Shown piece by piece: positions 35,243-45,033 of a stretch of 64,000 bases of DNA. Origin of the DNA: Mucilaginibacter lappiensis (lineage in GTDB: Bacteria > Bacteroidota > Bacteroidia > Sphingobacteriales > Sphingobacteriaceae); NCBI RefSeq assembly GCF_900155965.1, contig NZ_FTMG01000001.1:682001-746000 (forward strand), in the 5' to 3' direction. The translations under genes and the position numbers were made by a program. Numbering within the stretch: the stretch's first letter is position 1; each line of letters begins with the position of its first letter. The notes beneath the pieces were generated by a model. That model saw only the letters and a program-made list of their open reading frames with translations, did no database searches and had not been told where the DNA came from.

Positions 35243-36511
35243 ATGATGAACAACGACTTAAACAACAGGAATATTTTAATATCGGGCGCCAGCATAGCCG
35301 GCCCTGCCCTGGCTTATTGGCTAAACCAATATGGGTTTAATGTTACGGTTGTTGAAAAGGCTCCGGAACTGCGCAAAGGCGGTTACCGTATCGATTTGCG
35401 CGGCGTAGCGACAGATGTAGCGCAACGTATGGGTATTTTGAATCAGGTAAAGGAACTCAATACCGCCATGCGTGGTTCATCTATGATTAATGCCGATGGT
35501 AAACGATATGCCGATCTGAATGATCCCAATATATTTGGCATGCGGCAGGATGGCGATGTAGAGATTATGCGGGGCGAACTCTCAGGTATACTCTATGCCG
35601 AAACAAAAGATCAAACGGAATATATTTTTGATAATTCCGTTACCACCCTCACACAAACTAATGAGTGCGTAACTGTTACTTTTAAAAATGGGGAACAACG
35701 TGAATTCGACCTGGTTGTGGCTGCCGATGGTTTGCGGTCAAATGTGCGCGGGTTAGCGTTTGATCAGGAAAAGATATCTGTTAACCATCTGGGCTATTTT
35801 GTGTCTGTTTTCACTATTCCCAATTATTTTAACCTCGACCATTGGGAACTGAATTATCCGGCGGTAGATAAAATTGTAAACATATACAGTACCGGTAAAA
35901 ACCGGGAGGCCAAAGTGCTATTGATGTTTGCTGCCACAACCATTGAATATGATCATCGCGACGTAGCACAGCAAAAACAAATAGTGATTGATCATTTTAA
36001 AGACGGGGGGCCGGTTATCTCCAAAATACTTGACGCTATCCATGATACCACCGACTTTTATTTTGATGCCATAAGCCAGGTAAAAGCAGAAAATTTATCA
36101 AACGGTCGCATAGTATTACTAGGCGATGCAGGTTATTGCCCCTCTCCTGCCTCTGGTCAGGGAAGCAGTTTGGCATTTGTGGGTGCTTATATATTAGCCG
36201 GCGAGTTGGCGGCCTCATACGGTAACCATCAAGCCGCATTTGCCAATTATGAAAGCCAGATGAGGTGGTTTGTGAAAGCCAATCAACAATTGGGGGTAAC
36301 TGTTTTAAAAGATATGGTGCCCAAATCAAAAAAGCAGCTTTGGCTGCAAACCACGATGCTGCGCCTGATGCTTAAACTGCCGGGAAAAGAGAAGATACTG
36401 AAAAATTTCCTAAAAGAAATGCAACGATCTGTTGATGAAGCCGCTAACGCTATAGAGCTTAAAAATTATGATCATCACAAACTACAGACCATCAACAGCG
36501 ATCAGGTTTAA
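35243..36511 (+). CDS. Class A FAD-dependent monooxygenase (TetX/PHBH-like)
   Basis: A 422-residue flavoprotein hydroxylase that would use NAD(P)H and oxygen to hydroxylate a hydrophobic, often aromatic, substrate. The dinucleotide motif is ISGASIAGPALAYWL (G15-x-S-x-x-G20). The DG motif is VVAADGLRSNVR and the GD motif is VLLGDAGYCPSPASGQGSS. These three in order define the group that includes TetX and other drug-modifying monooxygenases as well as catabolic ones. No signal peptide is present. It is divergent from an AraC regulator. CATATTTG, one mismatch from the -7 consensus, lies about 25 bp upstream. Substrate class cannot be assigned without phylogeny. Confidence 0.9.
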   Translation: MMNNDLNNRNILISGASIAGPALAYWLNQYGFNVTVVEKAPELRKGGYRIDLRGVATDVAQRMGILNQVKELNTAMRGSSMINADGKRYADLNDPNIFGMRQDGDVEIMRGELSGILYAETKDQTEYIFDNSVTTLTQTNECVTVTFKNGEQREFDLVVAADGLRSNVRGLAFDQEKISVNHLGYFVSVFTIPNYFNLDHWELNYPAVDKIVNIYSTGKNREAKVLLMFAATTIEYDHRDVAQQKQIVIDHFKDGGPVISKILDAIHDTTDFYFDAISQVKAENLSNGRIVLLGDAGYCPSPASGQGSSLAFVGAYILAGELAASYGNHQAAFANYESQMRWFVKANQQLGVTVLKDMVPKSKKQLWLQTTMLRLMLKLPGKEKILKNFLKEMQRSVDEAANAIELKNYDHHKLQTINSDQV

Positions 36512-36542
36512 TACTTAATCACCCGCCTTGCTTAATTTATAA

Positions 36543-36908
36543 TTAAACCAAATGCCTCAGATGTTTATCTACAGCTTCAATCAGTTGGGTCATTTCAAAG
36601 GGCTTGCTTAAATAGGCATCAGCCCCACAATCACGGGCAATATCGGCCAGATTTGCCCAGCCAGACATCAGTACTACCGGAATATGACTGGTTAAAGGAT
36701 GATTTTTGATAGATACGCATAACTCACTGCCAAAGCCATCTTTTAACCTGTTATCAACCAATACCAGGTCGGGCATGTGTAATATCACGCCCTTTATGGA
36801 GTTTTTATCCAATGAGGCAGCGGTCTCGTAACCCTCTTCCCGAAGGATCAATTGTATAGCTTCAGACAAATCGGCATCGTCTTCCACAATAAATATTTTC
36901 TTATTCAT
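36543..36908 (-). CDS. Single-domain response regulator (receiver only)
   Basis: A 121-residue CheY-like protein, taking the ATG at 36908, just before KKIFIVEDDADLS. The acidic pocket D10-D11, phospho-acceptor D52 (LVLVDNRLKDG), the switch serine in VVLMSGW and the lysine in YLSKPFE are all present, so it should accept phosphate. There is no output domain and no histidine kinase nearby; partners must be elsewhere. The frame runs further upstream to an ATG at 36956, giving an N-terminus that does not fit the fold. Confidence 0.88.
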   Translation of the reverse strand: MNKKIFIVEDDADLSEAIQLILREEGYETAASLDKNSIKGVILHMPDLVLVDNRLKDGFGSELCVSIKNHPLTSHIPVVLMSGWANLADIARDCGADAYLSKPFEMTQLIEAVDKHLRHLV

Positions 36909-37111
36909 AGGTTTATTGATGTAGATAAACAAATTTACGTAACGCACCATTAACAATCAATTACTAATTAAGTTATTTAAAAATAAAGCAATACTTTAAC
37001 TGAGTTTTTACATTGTTGTGTTTAATACTGCAAATAGGGTTGCGCTTAAAACAATTTTCTTTAATTTCAATTCGGAAGTACTGACCACAAAACATAACTA
37101 TCTGACCACTC

Positions 37112-39262
37112 ATGAAAACAGTAACATATCCCGGAAACCCATTTCCACTTGGCGCTACCTGGGATGGCGAAGGAGTTAACTTTACACTTTATTCTGAAAA
37201 TGCTACCGGGGTTGATCTTTGTTTATTTAACAGTGTTCATGACGAAGTAGAATCGGCACAGATACCCATCACCGAGTATACCGAATTGATATGGCACATT
37301 TACATACCAGGTTTAAAACCCGGGCAATTATATGGTTTCAGGGTATACGGGCCCTACGAGCCAAAGAATGGCCACCGTTTTAATCCCAATAAATTACTGG
37401 TTGACCCTTATGCTAAAGCCGTTGCCGGAACAATTGACTGGAACGATTCCTTGTTTGGATATGAAGTTGGCAGCCCGGAAGAAGACCTTAGTTTTAGCAA
37501 AGCAAATAGTGCCGCCTTTATACCCAAGGCTGTAGTTATTGATCATCATTTTGATTGGGAAGGTGATAAAAGCCCCGATATTCCCTACTACAAATCGGTA
37601 ATATATGAGGCTCATGTAAAAGGGTTCACCAAACTTCATCCGGACATACCTGAAAACATCAGGGGGACATACGCAGCTATTGCCCATCCGGTAGCTATTG
37701 CTTATTTAAAAGATTTGGGCGTTACTGCTATTGAATTAATGCCCGTGCACGATTTTCTTTCCGACAGGCATTTGGTTGATGAAGGGCTTACCAATTACTG
37801 GGGTTATAACACTATCGGTTTCTTTGCCCCTGATGCACGCTATGCCTCCTGCAGCGTATTGGGTGAACAGGTTACCGAATTTAAGAACATGGTTAAGGAA
37901 TTGCATAAGGCCGGTATAGAAGTTATTCTGGATGTGGTATATAACCATACTGGCGAAGGTAGTCACCTTGGCCCCACTTTATCTTTCAGGGGGGTTGATA
38001 ATGTATCTTACTATCGATTGGTTGATGACGATAAAAGGTATTACATGGATTATACCGGCACTGGAAATACGCTGAATGCCAATTTACCCAATGTTTTGCG
38101 CTTAATGATGGACAGCCTCCGTTACTGGATAGAAGAAATGCACGTTGATGGTTTCCGTTTTGATCTCGCAGCTACGCTGGCCCGCGAGTTGCACGAGGTG
38201 AACCGACTGAGCGCGTTTTTTGATATCATACACCAGGATCCTACCATATCACGTGTTAAATTAATAGCAGAGCCCTGGGATCTTGGCGAAGGCGGATACC
38301 AGGTGGGCAAATTTCCGGCAGGCTGGGCCGAGTGGAATGGTAAATACCGCGATTGCATCCGCGACTATTGGAGTGGTGCCGAAAGTACCCTGGCCGAGTT
38401 TGCTAACCGCATCACCGGCAGCTCCGATTTGTATAAATCATACAGAAGGCCCACCGCCAGTATCAACTTTATAACTGCTCATGATGGCTTTACGCTCACC
38501 GACCTGGTATCATACAACGAAAAACATAATGAAGCCAATGGCGAAAATAATAACGACGGCGAAAGCCATAACCGATCATGGAACTGCGGTGTGGAAGGTC
38601 CGACCGATGACGCTACCATTAATAACTTACGTGCTAAGCAGAAAAGAAATTTTTTAACAACACTTTTCCTTTCGCAGGGTGTGCCTATGATTGTTGCCGG
38701 TGACGAAATGGGCAGAACCCAGCAAGGCAATAATAATTCCTACTGTCAGGATAATGAAATTTCATGGGTAAACTGGCTGGGGCTGGACAAAGAACTATAT
38801 GCTTTTACCCGCAAGCTCATTAATTTACGAAAAGAACATGCCGCCTTTTCGCGTAAAAACTGGTTCAATGGGCAACCGGTTCAAGGTAACGAAATTGCTG
38901 ATATAGCCTGGTTTTTACCCAATGGTTCTGAAATGAACGATGATAACTGGACCCATGATTTTGCCAAATCCGTTGCCGTATTTTTAAATGGTTTAGGTTT
39001 GCACACCGTTAATGCAGAAGGCGATAAGGTTGTTGATGATAGCTTCTACATCATCTTTAACGCCCATGATGAGCCTTTGAGTTATAAACTACCACATGAA
39101 GAATACGCGCTTAATTGGGAACTCCTGATTGATACCGCCAACCCGGATAATAACGGTACTATCCGAACATTTAAGGCTGAAGATACGATTCAAATAGATG
39201 GCCGATCTGTTGTGTTACTTCAACATCAGCTTGTTCATGATATGGGGACAAAACAACAATAG
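37112..39262 (+). CDS. glgX: Glycogen debranching enzyme (isoamylase-type GH13)
   Basis: A 716-residue cytoplasmic enzyme hydrolysing alpha-1,6 branches of glycogen or limit dextrins. The N-terminal CBM48-like domain (about 8-100, PFPLGATWDGEGVNFTLYSE) precedes the GH13 barrel. Catalytic residues are D351 (DGFRFDLA), E387 (AEPWDLG) and D458 (TAHDGFTL). The YNHTGEG segment near 275 and the DEMGRTQQGNNNSYCQDNE segment near 535 are typical of the GlgX/TreX subgroup. It is monocistronic with a small hairpin after the stop. The divergent response-regulator gene lies 203 bp upstream; a functional link is not shown. Confidence 0.94.
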   Translation: MKTVTYPGNPFPLGATWDGEGVNFTLYSENATGVDLCLFNSVHDEVESAQIPITEYTELIWHIYIPGLKPGQLYGFRVYGPYEPKNGHRFNPNKLLVDPYAKAVAGTIDWNDSLFGYEVGSPEEDLSFSKANSAAFIPKAVVIDHHFDWEGDKSPDIPYYKSVIYEAHVKGFTKLHPDIPENIRGTYAAIAHPVAIAYLKDLGVTAIELMPVHDFLSDRHLVDEGLTNYWGYNTIGFFAPDARYASCSVLGEQVTEFKNMVKELHKAGIEVILDVVYNHTGEGSHLGPTLSFRGVDNVSYYRLVDDDKRYYMDYTGTGNTLNANLPNVLRLMMDSLRYWIEEMHVDGFRFDLAATLARELHEVNRLSAFFDIIHQDPTISRVKLIAEPWDLGEGGYQVGKFPAGWAEWNGKYRDCIRDYWSGAESTLAEFANRITGSSDLYKSYRRPTASINFITAHDGFTLTDLVSYNEKHNEANGENNNDGESHNRSWNCGVEGPTDDATINNLRAKQKRNFLTTLFLSQGVPMIVAGDEMGRTQQGNNNSYCQDNEISWVNWLGLDKELYAFTRKLINLRKEHAAFSRKNWFNGQPVQGNEIADIAWFLPNGSEMNDDNWTHDFAKSVAVFLNGLGLHTVNAEGDKVVDDSFYIIFNAHDEPLSYKLPHEEYALNWELLIDTANPDNNGTIRTFKAEDTIQIDGRSVVLLQHQLVHDMGTKQQ

Positions 39263-39277
39263 CTTTATTTTACCCCA

Positions 39278-39299
39278 TTGTCTGTGTCTTCACAGACAA
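39278..39299 (+). terminator. Hairpin after glgX
   Basis: A perfect 9-bp stem, TTGTCTGTG with CACAGACAA, and a TCTT loop, 16 bp past the stop codon. No U-run follows, so termination would be weak or the hairpin may only protect the 3' end. Confidence 0.45.
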
Positions 39300-39374
39300 C
39301 TTATATGGCCAAGAGAAAAAGAAATTGCCTGTGAGGACACAAGCAATGGAAAAACTTATTTAAGGTAATCTGGA

Positions 39375-39409
39375 AACAAAAAAGCAGAATGGAGAATATC
39401 CATTCTGCT
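39375..39409 (-). terminator. Rho-independent terminator for the TetR gene
   Basis: A perfect 11-bp stem (AGCAGAATGGA / TCCATTCTGCT) with a 5-base loop, followed on the minus strand by TTTTTTG. It lies about 190 bp past the stop at 39595; the stretch between holds nothing recognisable. Confidence 0.75.
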
Positions 39410-39594
39410 AAATCACTCTAAAACAATCACCTCTTATTAAATAGGAAGTTTCTTTCAATAATCAGGGTATTAATTTAAACACGTCTGATTATTTGTGCAA
39501 AACAAAGTTATCTATAATAATATTCGAGATTGATTATTCATCTATCTTTTGACCAATAACTGACAGTAAATCAAGTTCATTAGTTAAGGATGAC

Positions 39595-40212
39595 TTAATA
39601 CATCAGGCCTTTTATAAAAATATCTATCAGCAATAATCTTTTGGCATGTATTTCTTCCAGATGTTCTTTACGCGGAAAGCTTACTTTCTTTTGCGATACA
39701 GCGCCAACTTTAATACCATGCAAAGCATCCAACAACAAATCCACTATCTCTTCGGGGTTTTCAACAGGCTTAATAGCTCCCCGCTCTATCTCGGTTTTTA
39801 TGGCTCTGCTCAATAAATTCAGTTCGGCCAAATGCACCTGCTCCACAATCTCCCAAATGGTATCCGGAAGATTTTGTTCATTCAATCTAAAAAAATCAAA
39901 GAAATTGTAATTACTTACAATAAAATCGTGATTCGTATTTATCTGGAAAACAAAAGCATCTTTTAAATTAGCAAAGGTGTCGATATTATCTTCCAGGTTT
40001 TTTAAGTAATCATTGGCCAGTTTACGCATTACTGCAATGTACAACTGGCTTTTATCAGGAAAGTAATAATAAAGCAAAGCCTTTGACATAGACAGATCCC
40101 CGGCGATTTCATTCATAGTTGTTTTTGAATAACCATAATGTAAAAACCGTTGGTGGGAGGCGTCTAAAATTTTTTCCCGCTTTATATCCTGATGGTCATT
40201 GCCTGCAGCCAT
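39595..40212 (-). CDS. TetR/AcrR-family transcriptional regulator
   Basis: A 205-residue regulator with an N-terminal helix-turn-helix (about 14-60: ILDASHQRFLHYGYSKTTMN, then EIAGDLSMSKALLYYYFPDK) and a helical ligand-binding domain. It is transcribed divergently from the mechanosensitive channel gene, the spacing being 174 bp, so either or both could be its target. No flanking efflux gene is adjacent. The ligand is unknown. Confidence 0.9.
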   Translation of the reverse strand: MAAGNDHQDIKREKILDASHQRFLHYGYSKTTMNEIAGDLSMSKALLYYYFPDKSQLYIAVMRKLANDYLKNLEDNIDTFANLKDAFVFQINTNHDFIVSNYNFFDFFRLNEQNLPDTIWEIVEQVHLAELNLLSRAIKTEIERGAIKPVENPEEIVDLLLDALHGIKVGAVSQKKVSFPRKEHLEEIHAKRLLLIDIFIKGLMY

Positions 40213-40386
40213 TTGATCTATAATTATATAAAACCCTAAGTCAGATCACATTCCTGACTTTTTTAACAAAACTATCAAAAATTCTATAAATATAAGTACC
40301 AACACCTGTCACATGCGTTATTGCTAAAACAATTTTACATTCTAACTATTTTCAAAGTAGATTTTATAAACACATCTGCCATAAAC

Positions 40387-41496
40387 ATGGAAAGTAGATT
40401 ACCTCCCGATTTGTTTGAGTTTTCGCAACGTATTCCTGCCATATTATGGGATCTGGCCATTGCGGTAATAGCTATTTTAATAGGGCTTGTTATCAAATTT
40501 ATAGTTACCCGCCTCTTTAGCTTATATGCCAAAAAAGAAACGTCCTATTCGTTTTTCAGATCGGTGATCATTAACCTGGGCAGGTCCATCACCTATTTTA
40601 TCCCACTTTTCCTGCTTAACTTATTTATCCCTTTTATGCGAATGGATAAAATTTATGTAGCCCCCCTTGATAAGATTGTCGAAATTTTACTAACTATTTC
40701 CTTTGCAGGTATATTGGTTCGATCTGTAAGGATACTGGAAGATTATATTTACCATACTTATGATCTGAATAAAGCCGATAATTTAAAGGAGCGAAAAATA
40801 CGCACGCAGATACAATTTATGCGTAAGCTTTTGGTGGTGATTATTGTTTTTGTGACCATAGCCATTATCCTGCTGAGTTTTGAGAGTATGCGTAAAATTG
40901 GCACCGGACTGTTAACAGGCGTTGGAATAGGTGGTATTATTGTTGGTTTTGCTGCTCAGAATTCATTAGGTAATTTGCTGGCCGGGTTCCAGATCGCTTT
41001 TACGCAGCCTATACGTATTGATGACGTGCTGGTGGTGGAGGGCGAATGGGGACGCGTTGAAGAAATTACGCTCACCTATGTTGTTTTAAAGATATGGGAT
41101 GAGCGCCGGCTTATTTTGCCCATCAATTACTTTATACAAAAACCATTTCAAAACTGGACGCGCACCTCTGCCGATATATTAGGTACTGTGTTTTTGTATA
41201 TGGATCATACCGTGCCCATAGAGGCCATCAGGAACGAATTTGAACAGCTGCTCGTAAAAACACCTTTGTGGGATAAACGGGTAAAAGTAGTACAGGTAAC
41301 CGATGTAAAAGAACGGGTTATTGAGATCAGGGTACTCATGAGCGCACGGACATCATCTGACGCGTTTGATCTTCGTTGTTATATTCGCGAAAACCTGATC
41401 ACCTTTTTACAACAAAATTATCCGGGGAGTTTACCAAAAACCAGAAATGAATTAGGCAATCTGGAAAAGTATGTTCAGCCCAAAGATCAGAGCTAA
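40387..41496 (+). CDS. Small-conductance mechanosensitive channel (MscS family)
   Basis: A 369-residue inner-membrane channel relieving turgor at osmotic downshift. I use the ATG at 40387 (MESRLPPDLFEF); the frame's earlier start adds an unlikely extension. Four hydrophobic segments precede the pore helix GIGGIIVGFAAQNSLGNLLAGF, which carries the glycine/alanine packing pattern of TM3. The beta domain (FTQPIRIDDVLVVEGEWGRVEEI) and the cytoplasmic vestibule follow. More transmembrane helices than the E. coli MscS minimum suggest a YnaI/YbdG-like topology. It shares a bidirectional terminator with the convergent RND transporter gene. Confidence 0.92.
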   Translation: MESRLPPDLFEFSQRIPAILWDLAIAVIAILIGLVIKFIVTRLFSLYAKKETSYSFFRSVIINLGRSITYFIPLFLLNLFIPFMRMDKIYVAPLDKIVEILLTISFAGILVRSVRILEDYIYHTYDLNKADNLKERKIRTQIQFMRKLLVVIIVFVTIAIILLSFESMRKIGTGLLTGVGIGGIIVGFAAQNSLGNLLAGFQIAFTQPIRIDDVLVVEGEWGRVEEITLTYVVLKIWDERRLILPINYFIQKPFQNWTRTSADILGTVFLYMDHTVPIEAIRNEFEQLLVKTPLWDKRVKVVQVTDVKERVIEIRVLMSARTSSDAFDLRCYIRENLITFLQQNYPGSLPKTRNELGNLEKYVQPKDQS

Positions 41497-41513
41497 ACCG
41501 CCTGTTTTTAAAC

Positions 41514-41557
41514 AAAAAGGGGCTGTCTCATCATTAATTAATGAGACCGCCTCTTTT
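41514..41557. terminator. Bidirectional terminator between MscS and RND transporter genes
   Basis: GGGGCTGTCTCAT pairs with ATGAGACCGCCTC with few mismatches. It is flanked by A-runs on the left and T-runs on the right, so it can terminate transcripts from both convergent genes. Confidence 0.8.
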
Positions 41558-41571
41558 GATTTTTATATCAA

Positions 41572-44500
41572 TTAAACCGTTTCTACTTCCAGAACCTCTT
41601 TATGCGGCTCAACCGACTTTTTACCAAAAAGCCAGGATTTAAGATTATAACGGATAATGTACATACACGGCACCAATATCAGGGTAATGATGGTTGCGAA
41701 TCCAAGTCCGAATATCATTGTCCAGGCTAATGGGCCCCAGAAGGCCACGTTATCGCCACCAAAGTGAATATGGGGTGCAAAGTGGGTAAACATACCCACA
41801 AAGTCGATATTAAAGCCTACTGCCAATGGTATTAAGCCTAATATAGCTGCGGTTGCTGTCAGTAATACCGGGGTCATACGGGTATGTCCTGCTTCTACAA
41901 CAGCGTCATGAAGGTTTGCACCTTGCTCAATGAGCATATCCGTAAACTCCACCAGCAATATACCATTACGAACTACCACACCCGCAAGAGCGATGATACC
42001 CACACCAGTCATTACGATAGACATGGTCATACCAAATATACTTACACCCAGCAGAACCCCGATGATACTAAAGAATATCTCACTGATGATAATAAATGTT
42101 TTACCGATAGAGTTAAACTGGATCATTAATATGATCAATATTAACCCAAATGAGGTAGCCAAAGCTCCCAAAAGAAAGTTCATCGCTTCCATCTGATCTT
42201 CCTGACCACCACCTTGTTTGATAATAACATTATCAGGCTTTTTAAAGTTATTAATAGCCTGCAAAATATTCGCATTAACCTCGTTAGCGTTAAATGGCTT
42301 AATTACGTTGGAGCCCAAAGTAAGTACCCGGCGCTGTTGCTTACGTTTAATATTACTATAGGTATTGGTATAGCGTATATCCGTAAAGGCCGATATAGGT
42401 ACCTGGCGAATCGCCCCGCCTGTAGCAAGGTCACGATAAGTAATCTTCATATTCCTTAACTCTTCCAGGCTGCTGCGTTGATTTTCTAAGGCCCTTACCT
42501 GGATCTTATAGTCATCTTCCTTTGTATTCCTGAAGTTACCGGCAGGCATACCAAATATGGCTGTTTGTAAAGCATCGCTTATAGTTTTTGTACTTATACC
42601 TTCCCTGTTGGCCCGTTCCCGATTAATATCAAACACAACCTCAGGTTTGTCGCTCTGCACGTCGGCTATCAGGTTTTCAATACCAGCAATATTTTGTTTG
42701 GCAAGATAAGTCTTTAGGCGGTTACCGGTGGCTACCAATGTATCCAGGTTATCACCAACAATCTCAATACTAATATCTTTCTGAACAGGAGGCCCGCTAT
42801 TTTCTTGCGCTACGGCAATCTTAGCGCCCGGTATACCCTGTACAGCCTTCCGGATGTTAGCTAGTACTACTTTAGTATCCTTGCCGTTTCGCTTGCCAAA
42901 TTCCACAAAGGCCACAGTAACCTTACCTTTGTTTTCATAATCACCCTGATCCTCATCCTGAGGATCAGATACACCTTTAGTAACATTTGATATTACGGAA
43001 GAAACAATGTCTTTATCAGGTGCAACCACATCGGCCACACGTTTTTCGATCTTTTTGGTAACCTCGTTAGTATAAGCCTGATCCGTACCAATTGGCATAG
43101 TGATGTAAACGTAGGCAAAGTTTGGATCACCTGACGGAAAGAATTCAACTTTAGGCGACCTGGCTATCATGAATACAATGGTCAAGAAAAACAACACAAT
43201 AGTACCTAACAATATGATCACCGGCCTGCGAACCGCTTTCTCCAACAAATCTGCATACCATCTCTGAAACTTTGGCCATGCTTTTTTCTGGAACCTGTCT
43301 ATTACTTTGAGTAAAAAGAAGTGGTTTAACAGATATAAAAGTATGGAAAGTACCAGGAAGTTACCCATACCCATTGTCCAGATACCTGCTAAGAATAGCG
43401 CATAGCTAAATATAGCCAGGCCGGCCATAACACCTACGGTTATTGTCGTTTTCCGGTCAAATCTTGGGTTATCATGTTCGCCTTCATGATGTGGTTTCAT
43501 AAAATCAACCGCAAATACCGGGTTAATAATATAAGCCACAACCAATGAAGCCAGCAGGGTTATGATCAGCGTAATGGGCAGGAAGAACATAAAGTGTCCT
43601 ATCAAACTATTCCAGAACGCTAACGGAACAAACGGAGCAAGCGTGGTCATGGTGCCCGAAAATACCGGAAGAAACACCTCACCTGCAGCCATTTTAGCCG
43701 CTTGTTTAATAGGTACTTTACCATTGGCAAAAATACGGTGCGTATTTTCGATCACCACAATGGCATCATCCACCACAATACCCAATGCCAAGAGGAACGA
43801 GAACAGTACAATCATGTTGAGTGTAAACCCAATGGCTGGCATTATTAAAAATGCAATAAAGCATGACAAGGGTACGGAAAGCGCCACAAATACGGCATTG
43901 GTTGTTCCCATAAAAAACATCAGGATCACGGTCACTAATATAAAACCAATGATGATGGTATTAATCAGGTCATTAAGTGTAGTACGTGTTTTGTCAGACT
44001 GATCACCAGTTACCACAATATCCAACCCTTTAGGGAATACGGTTTTCTGCTTTACTTTGATAAGATCATTGATCTTATCTGATGCTTCGATCAGGTTTTC
44101 ACCCGCTCTTTTACTTACGTTAAGTGTAATTACGTTTTTAAAATTGGGATTGTCATTTGTTTTTAGGCGGGCGTAGCTTTCTTGTTCCAGGAACGAATCC
44201 TTTACATCGGCTATATCCCTCAGGTAAACAGCCTGGCCTTTAGGGTTACGAATAACCATCGCAGCTACTTCATCGGCATTCTTAAAATCTCTTTTAATAT
44301 CTATAGCTCTGCGTACACCATCAGATTTAATGGTACCTGCAGACGTAAGGATATTTTCGTTACCCACCATCTGGGTAATATCGCTGAAACTGACTTGGGC
44401 GGCTGCCATCTTATTCAAATCAACATTGATCTGAATTTCCGGTGTTAACGCACCTACTTCATCAACTTTTGAAATCTCTTTATAGCTTTCAATTTCATCT

Positions 44501-45009
44501 TTTAAAACATCAGCATACTCTTTCAATTTCTTCAGATCATAATTACCCGAGATATTGATATATAGAATAGGTAAATCAGCAACGTTTATATCAGAAATAA
44601 TGGATTCTTTTAGGTTCTGATCTCCCTGTGGTAAATCCTGTTTGGCTTTATCCACCGCATCCTTTACATCAATCTTGGCATCCTTAATATCAATATTGGC
44701 GTTAAACTCTGCCGTAATCACCGAAGAGGTTTGAACAGAGTTCGATGTAACCTTTTTTAATCCTTTTAATGACTTCAATTGCTTCTCTATCTGCCTGGTA
44801 ACCAGGTTTTCGATATTCTGAGGCGATTGCCCCAGGTAGGCTGTAGTAATAAACACCTTTGACTGTGCTATATCCGGAAAATTTTCCTTGGGTAAACTAT
44901 TGTAGCTTATCAGCCCCAATACCGTAACCAGAAATATGAGCACATAAACGGCAGTCTTGTTATCAATGGCCCAGCTTGAGGGCCCAAATTCTTTATTCAG
45001 ATCTTTCAT
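41572..45009 (-). CDS. RND-family efflux transporter (AcrB/HAE1-like inner-membrane pump)
   Basis: A 1,145-residue proton-driven pump of a tripartite efflux system. The ATG at 45009 is preferred over the TTG two codons upstream. Twelve transmembrane helices are apparent in the usual 1+5+1+5 pattern with two large periplasmic loops. The proton-relay aspartate pair is in TM4 (LALGIVVDDAIVVIENTHRI), and the second-half GVVVRNGILLVEF segment is present. A roughly 60-residue basic/hydrophobic insert near 510-590 is longer than in AcrB. It is the last gene of a TetR-TolC-adaptor-pump cluster, 18 to 25 nt after the adaptor. Substrates may be drugs, bile-like compounds or metabolites. Confidence 0.94.
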   Translation of the reverse strand: MKDLNKEFGPSSWAIDNKTAVYVLIFLVTVLGLISYNSLPKENFPDIAQSKVFITTAYLGQSPQNIENLVTRQIEKQLKSLKGLKKVTSNSVQTSSVITAEFNANIDIKDAKIDVKDAVDKAKQDLPQGDQNLKESIISDINVADLPILYINISGNYDLKKLKEYADVLKDEIESYKEISKVDEVGALTPEIQINVDLNKMAAAQVSFSDITQMVGNENILTSAGTIKSDGVRRAIDIKRDFKNADEVAAMVIRNPKGQAVYLRDIADVKDSFLEQESYARLKTNDNPNFKNVITLNVSKRAGENLIEASDKINDLIKVKQKTVFPKGLDIVVTGDQSDKTRTTLNDLINTIIIGFILVTVILMFFMGTTNAVFVALSVPLSCFIAFLIMPAIGFTLNMIVLFSFLLALGIVVDDAIVVIENTHRIFANGKVPIKQAAKMAAGEVFLPVFSGTMTTLAPFVPLAFWNSLIGHFMFFLPITLIITLLASLVVAYIINPVFAVDFMKPHHEGEHDNPRFDRKTTITVGVMAGLAIFSYALFLAGIWTMGMGNFLVLSILLYLLNHFFLLKVIDRFQKKAWPKFQRWYADLLEKAVRRPVIILLGTIVLFFLTIVFMIARSPKVEFFPSGDPNFAYVYITMPIGTDQAYTNEVTKKIEKRVADVVAPDKDIVSSVISNVTKGVSDPQDEDQGDYENKGKVTVAFVEFGKRNGKDTKVVLANIRKAVQGIPGAKIAVAQENSGPPVQKDISIEIVGDNLDTLVATGNRLKTYLAKQNIAGIENLIADVQSDKPEVVFDINRERANREGISTKTISDALQTAIFGMPAGNFRNTKEDDYKIQVRALENQRSSLEELRNMKITYRDLATGGAIRQVPISAFTDIRYTNTYSNIKRKQQRRVLTLGSNVIKPFNANEVNANILQAINNFKKPDNVIIKQGGGQEDQMEAMNFLLGALATSFGLILIILMIQFNSIGKTFIIISEIFFSIIGVLLGVSIFGMTMSIVMTGVGIIALAGVVVRNGILLVEFTDMLIEQGANLHDAVVEAGHTRMTPVLLTATAAILGLIPLAVGFNIDFVGMFTHFAPHIHFGGDNVAFWGPLAWTMIFGLGFATIITLILVPCMYIIRYNLKSWLFGKKSVEPHKEVLEVETV

Positions 45010-45033
45010 AATCAACAGATCAAACGTTAATAA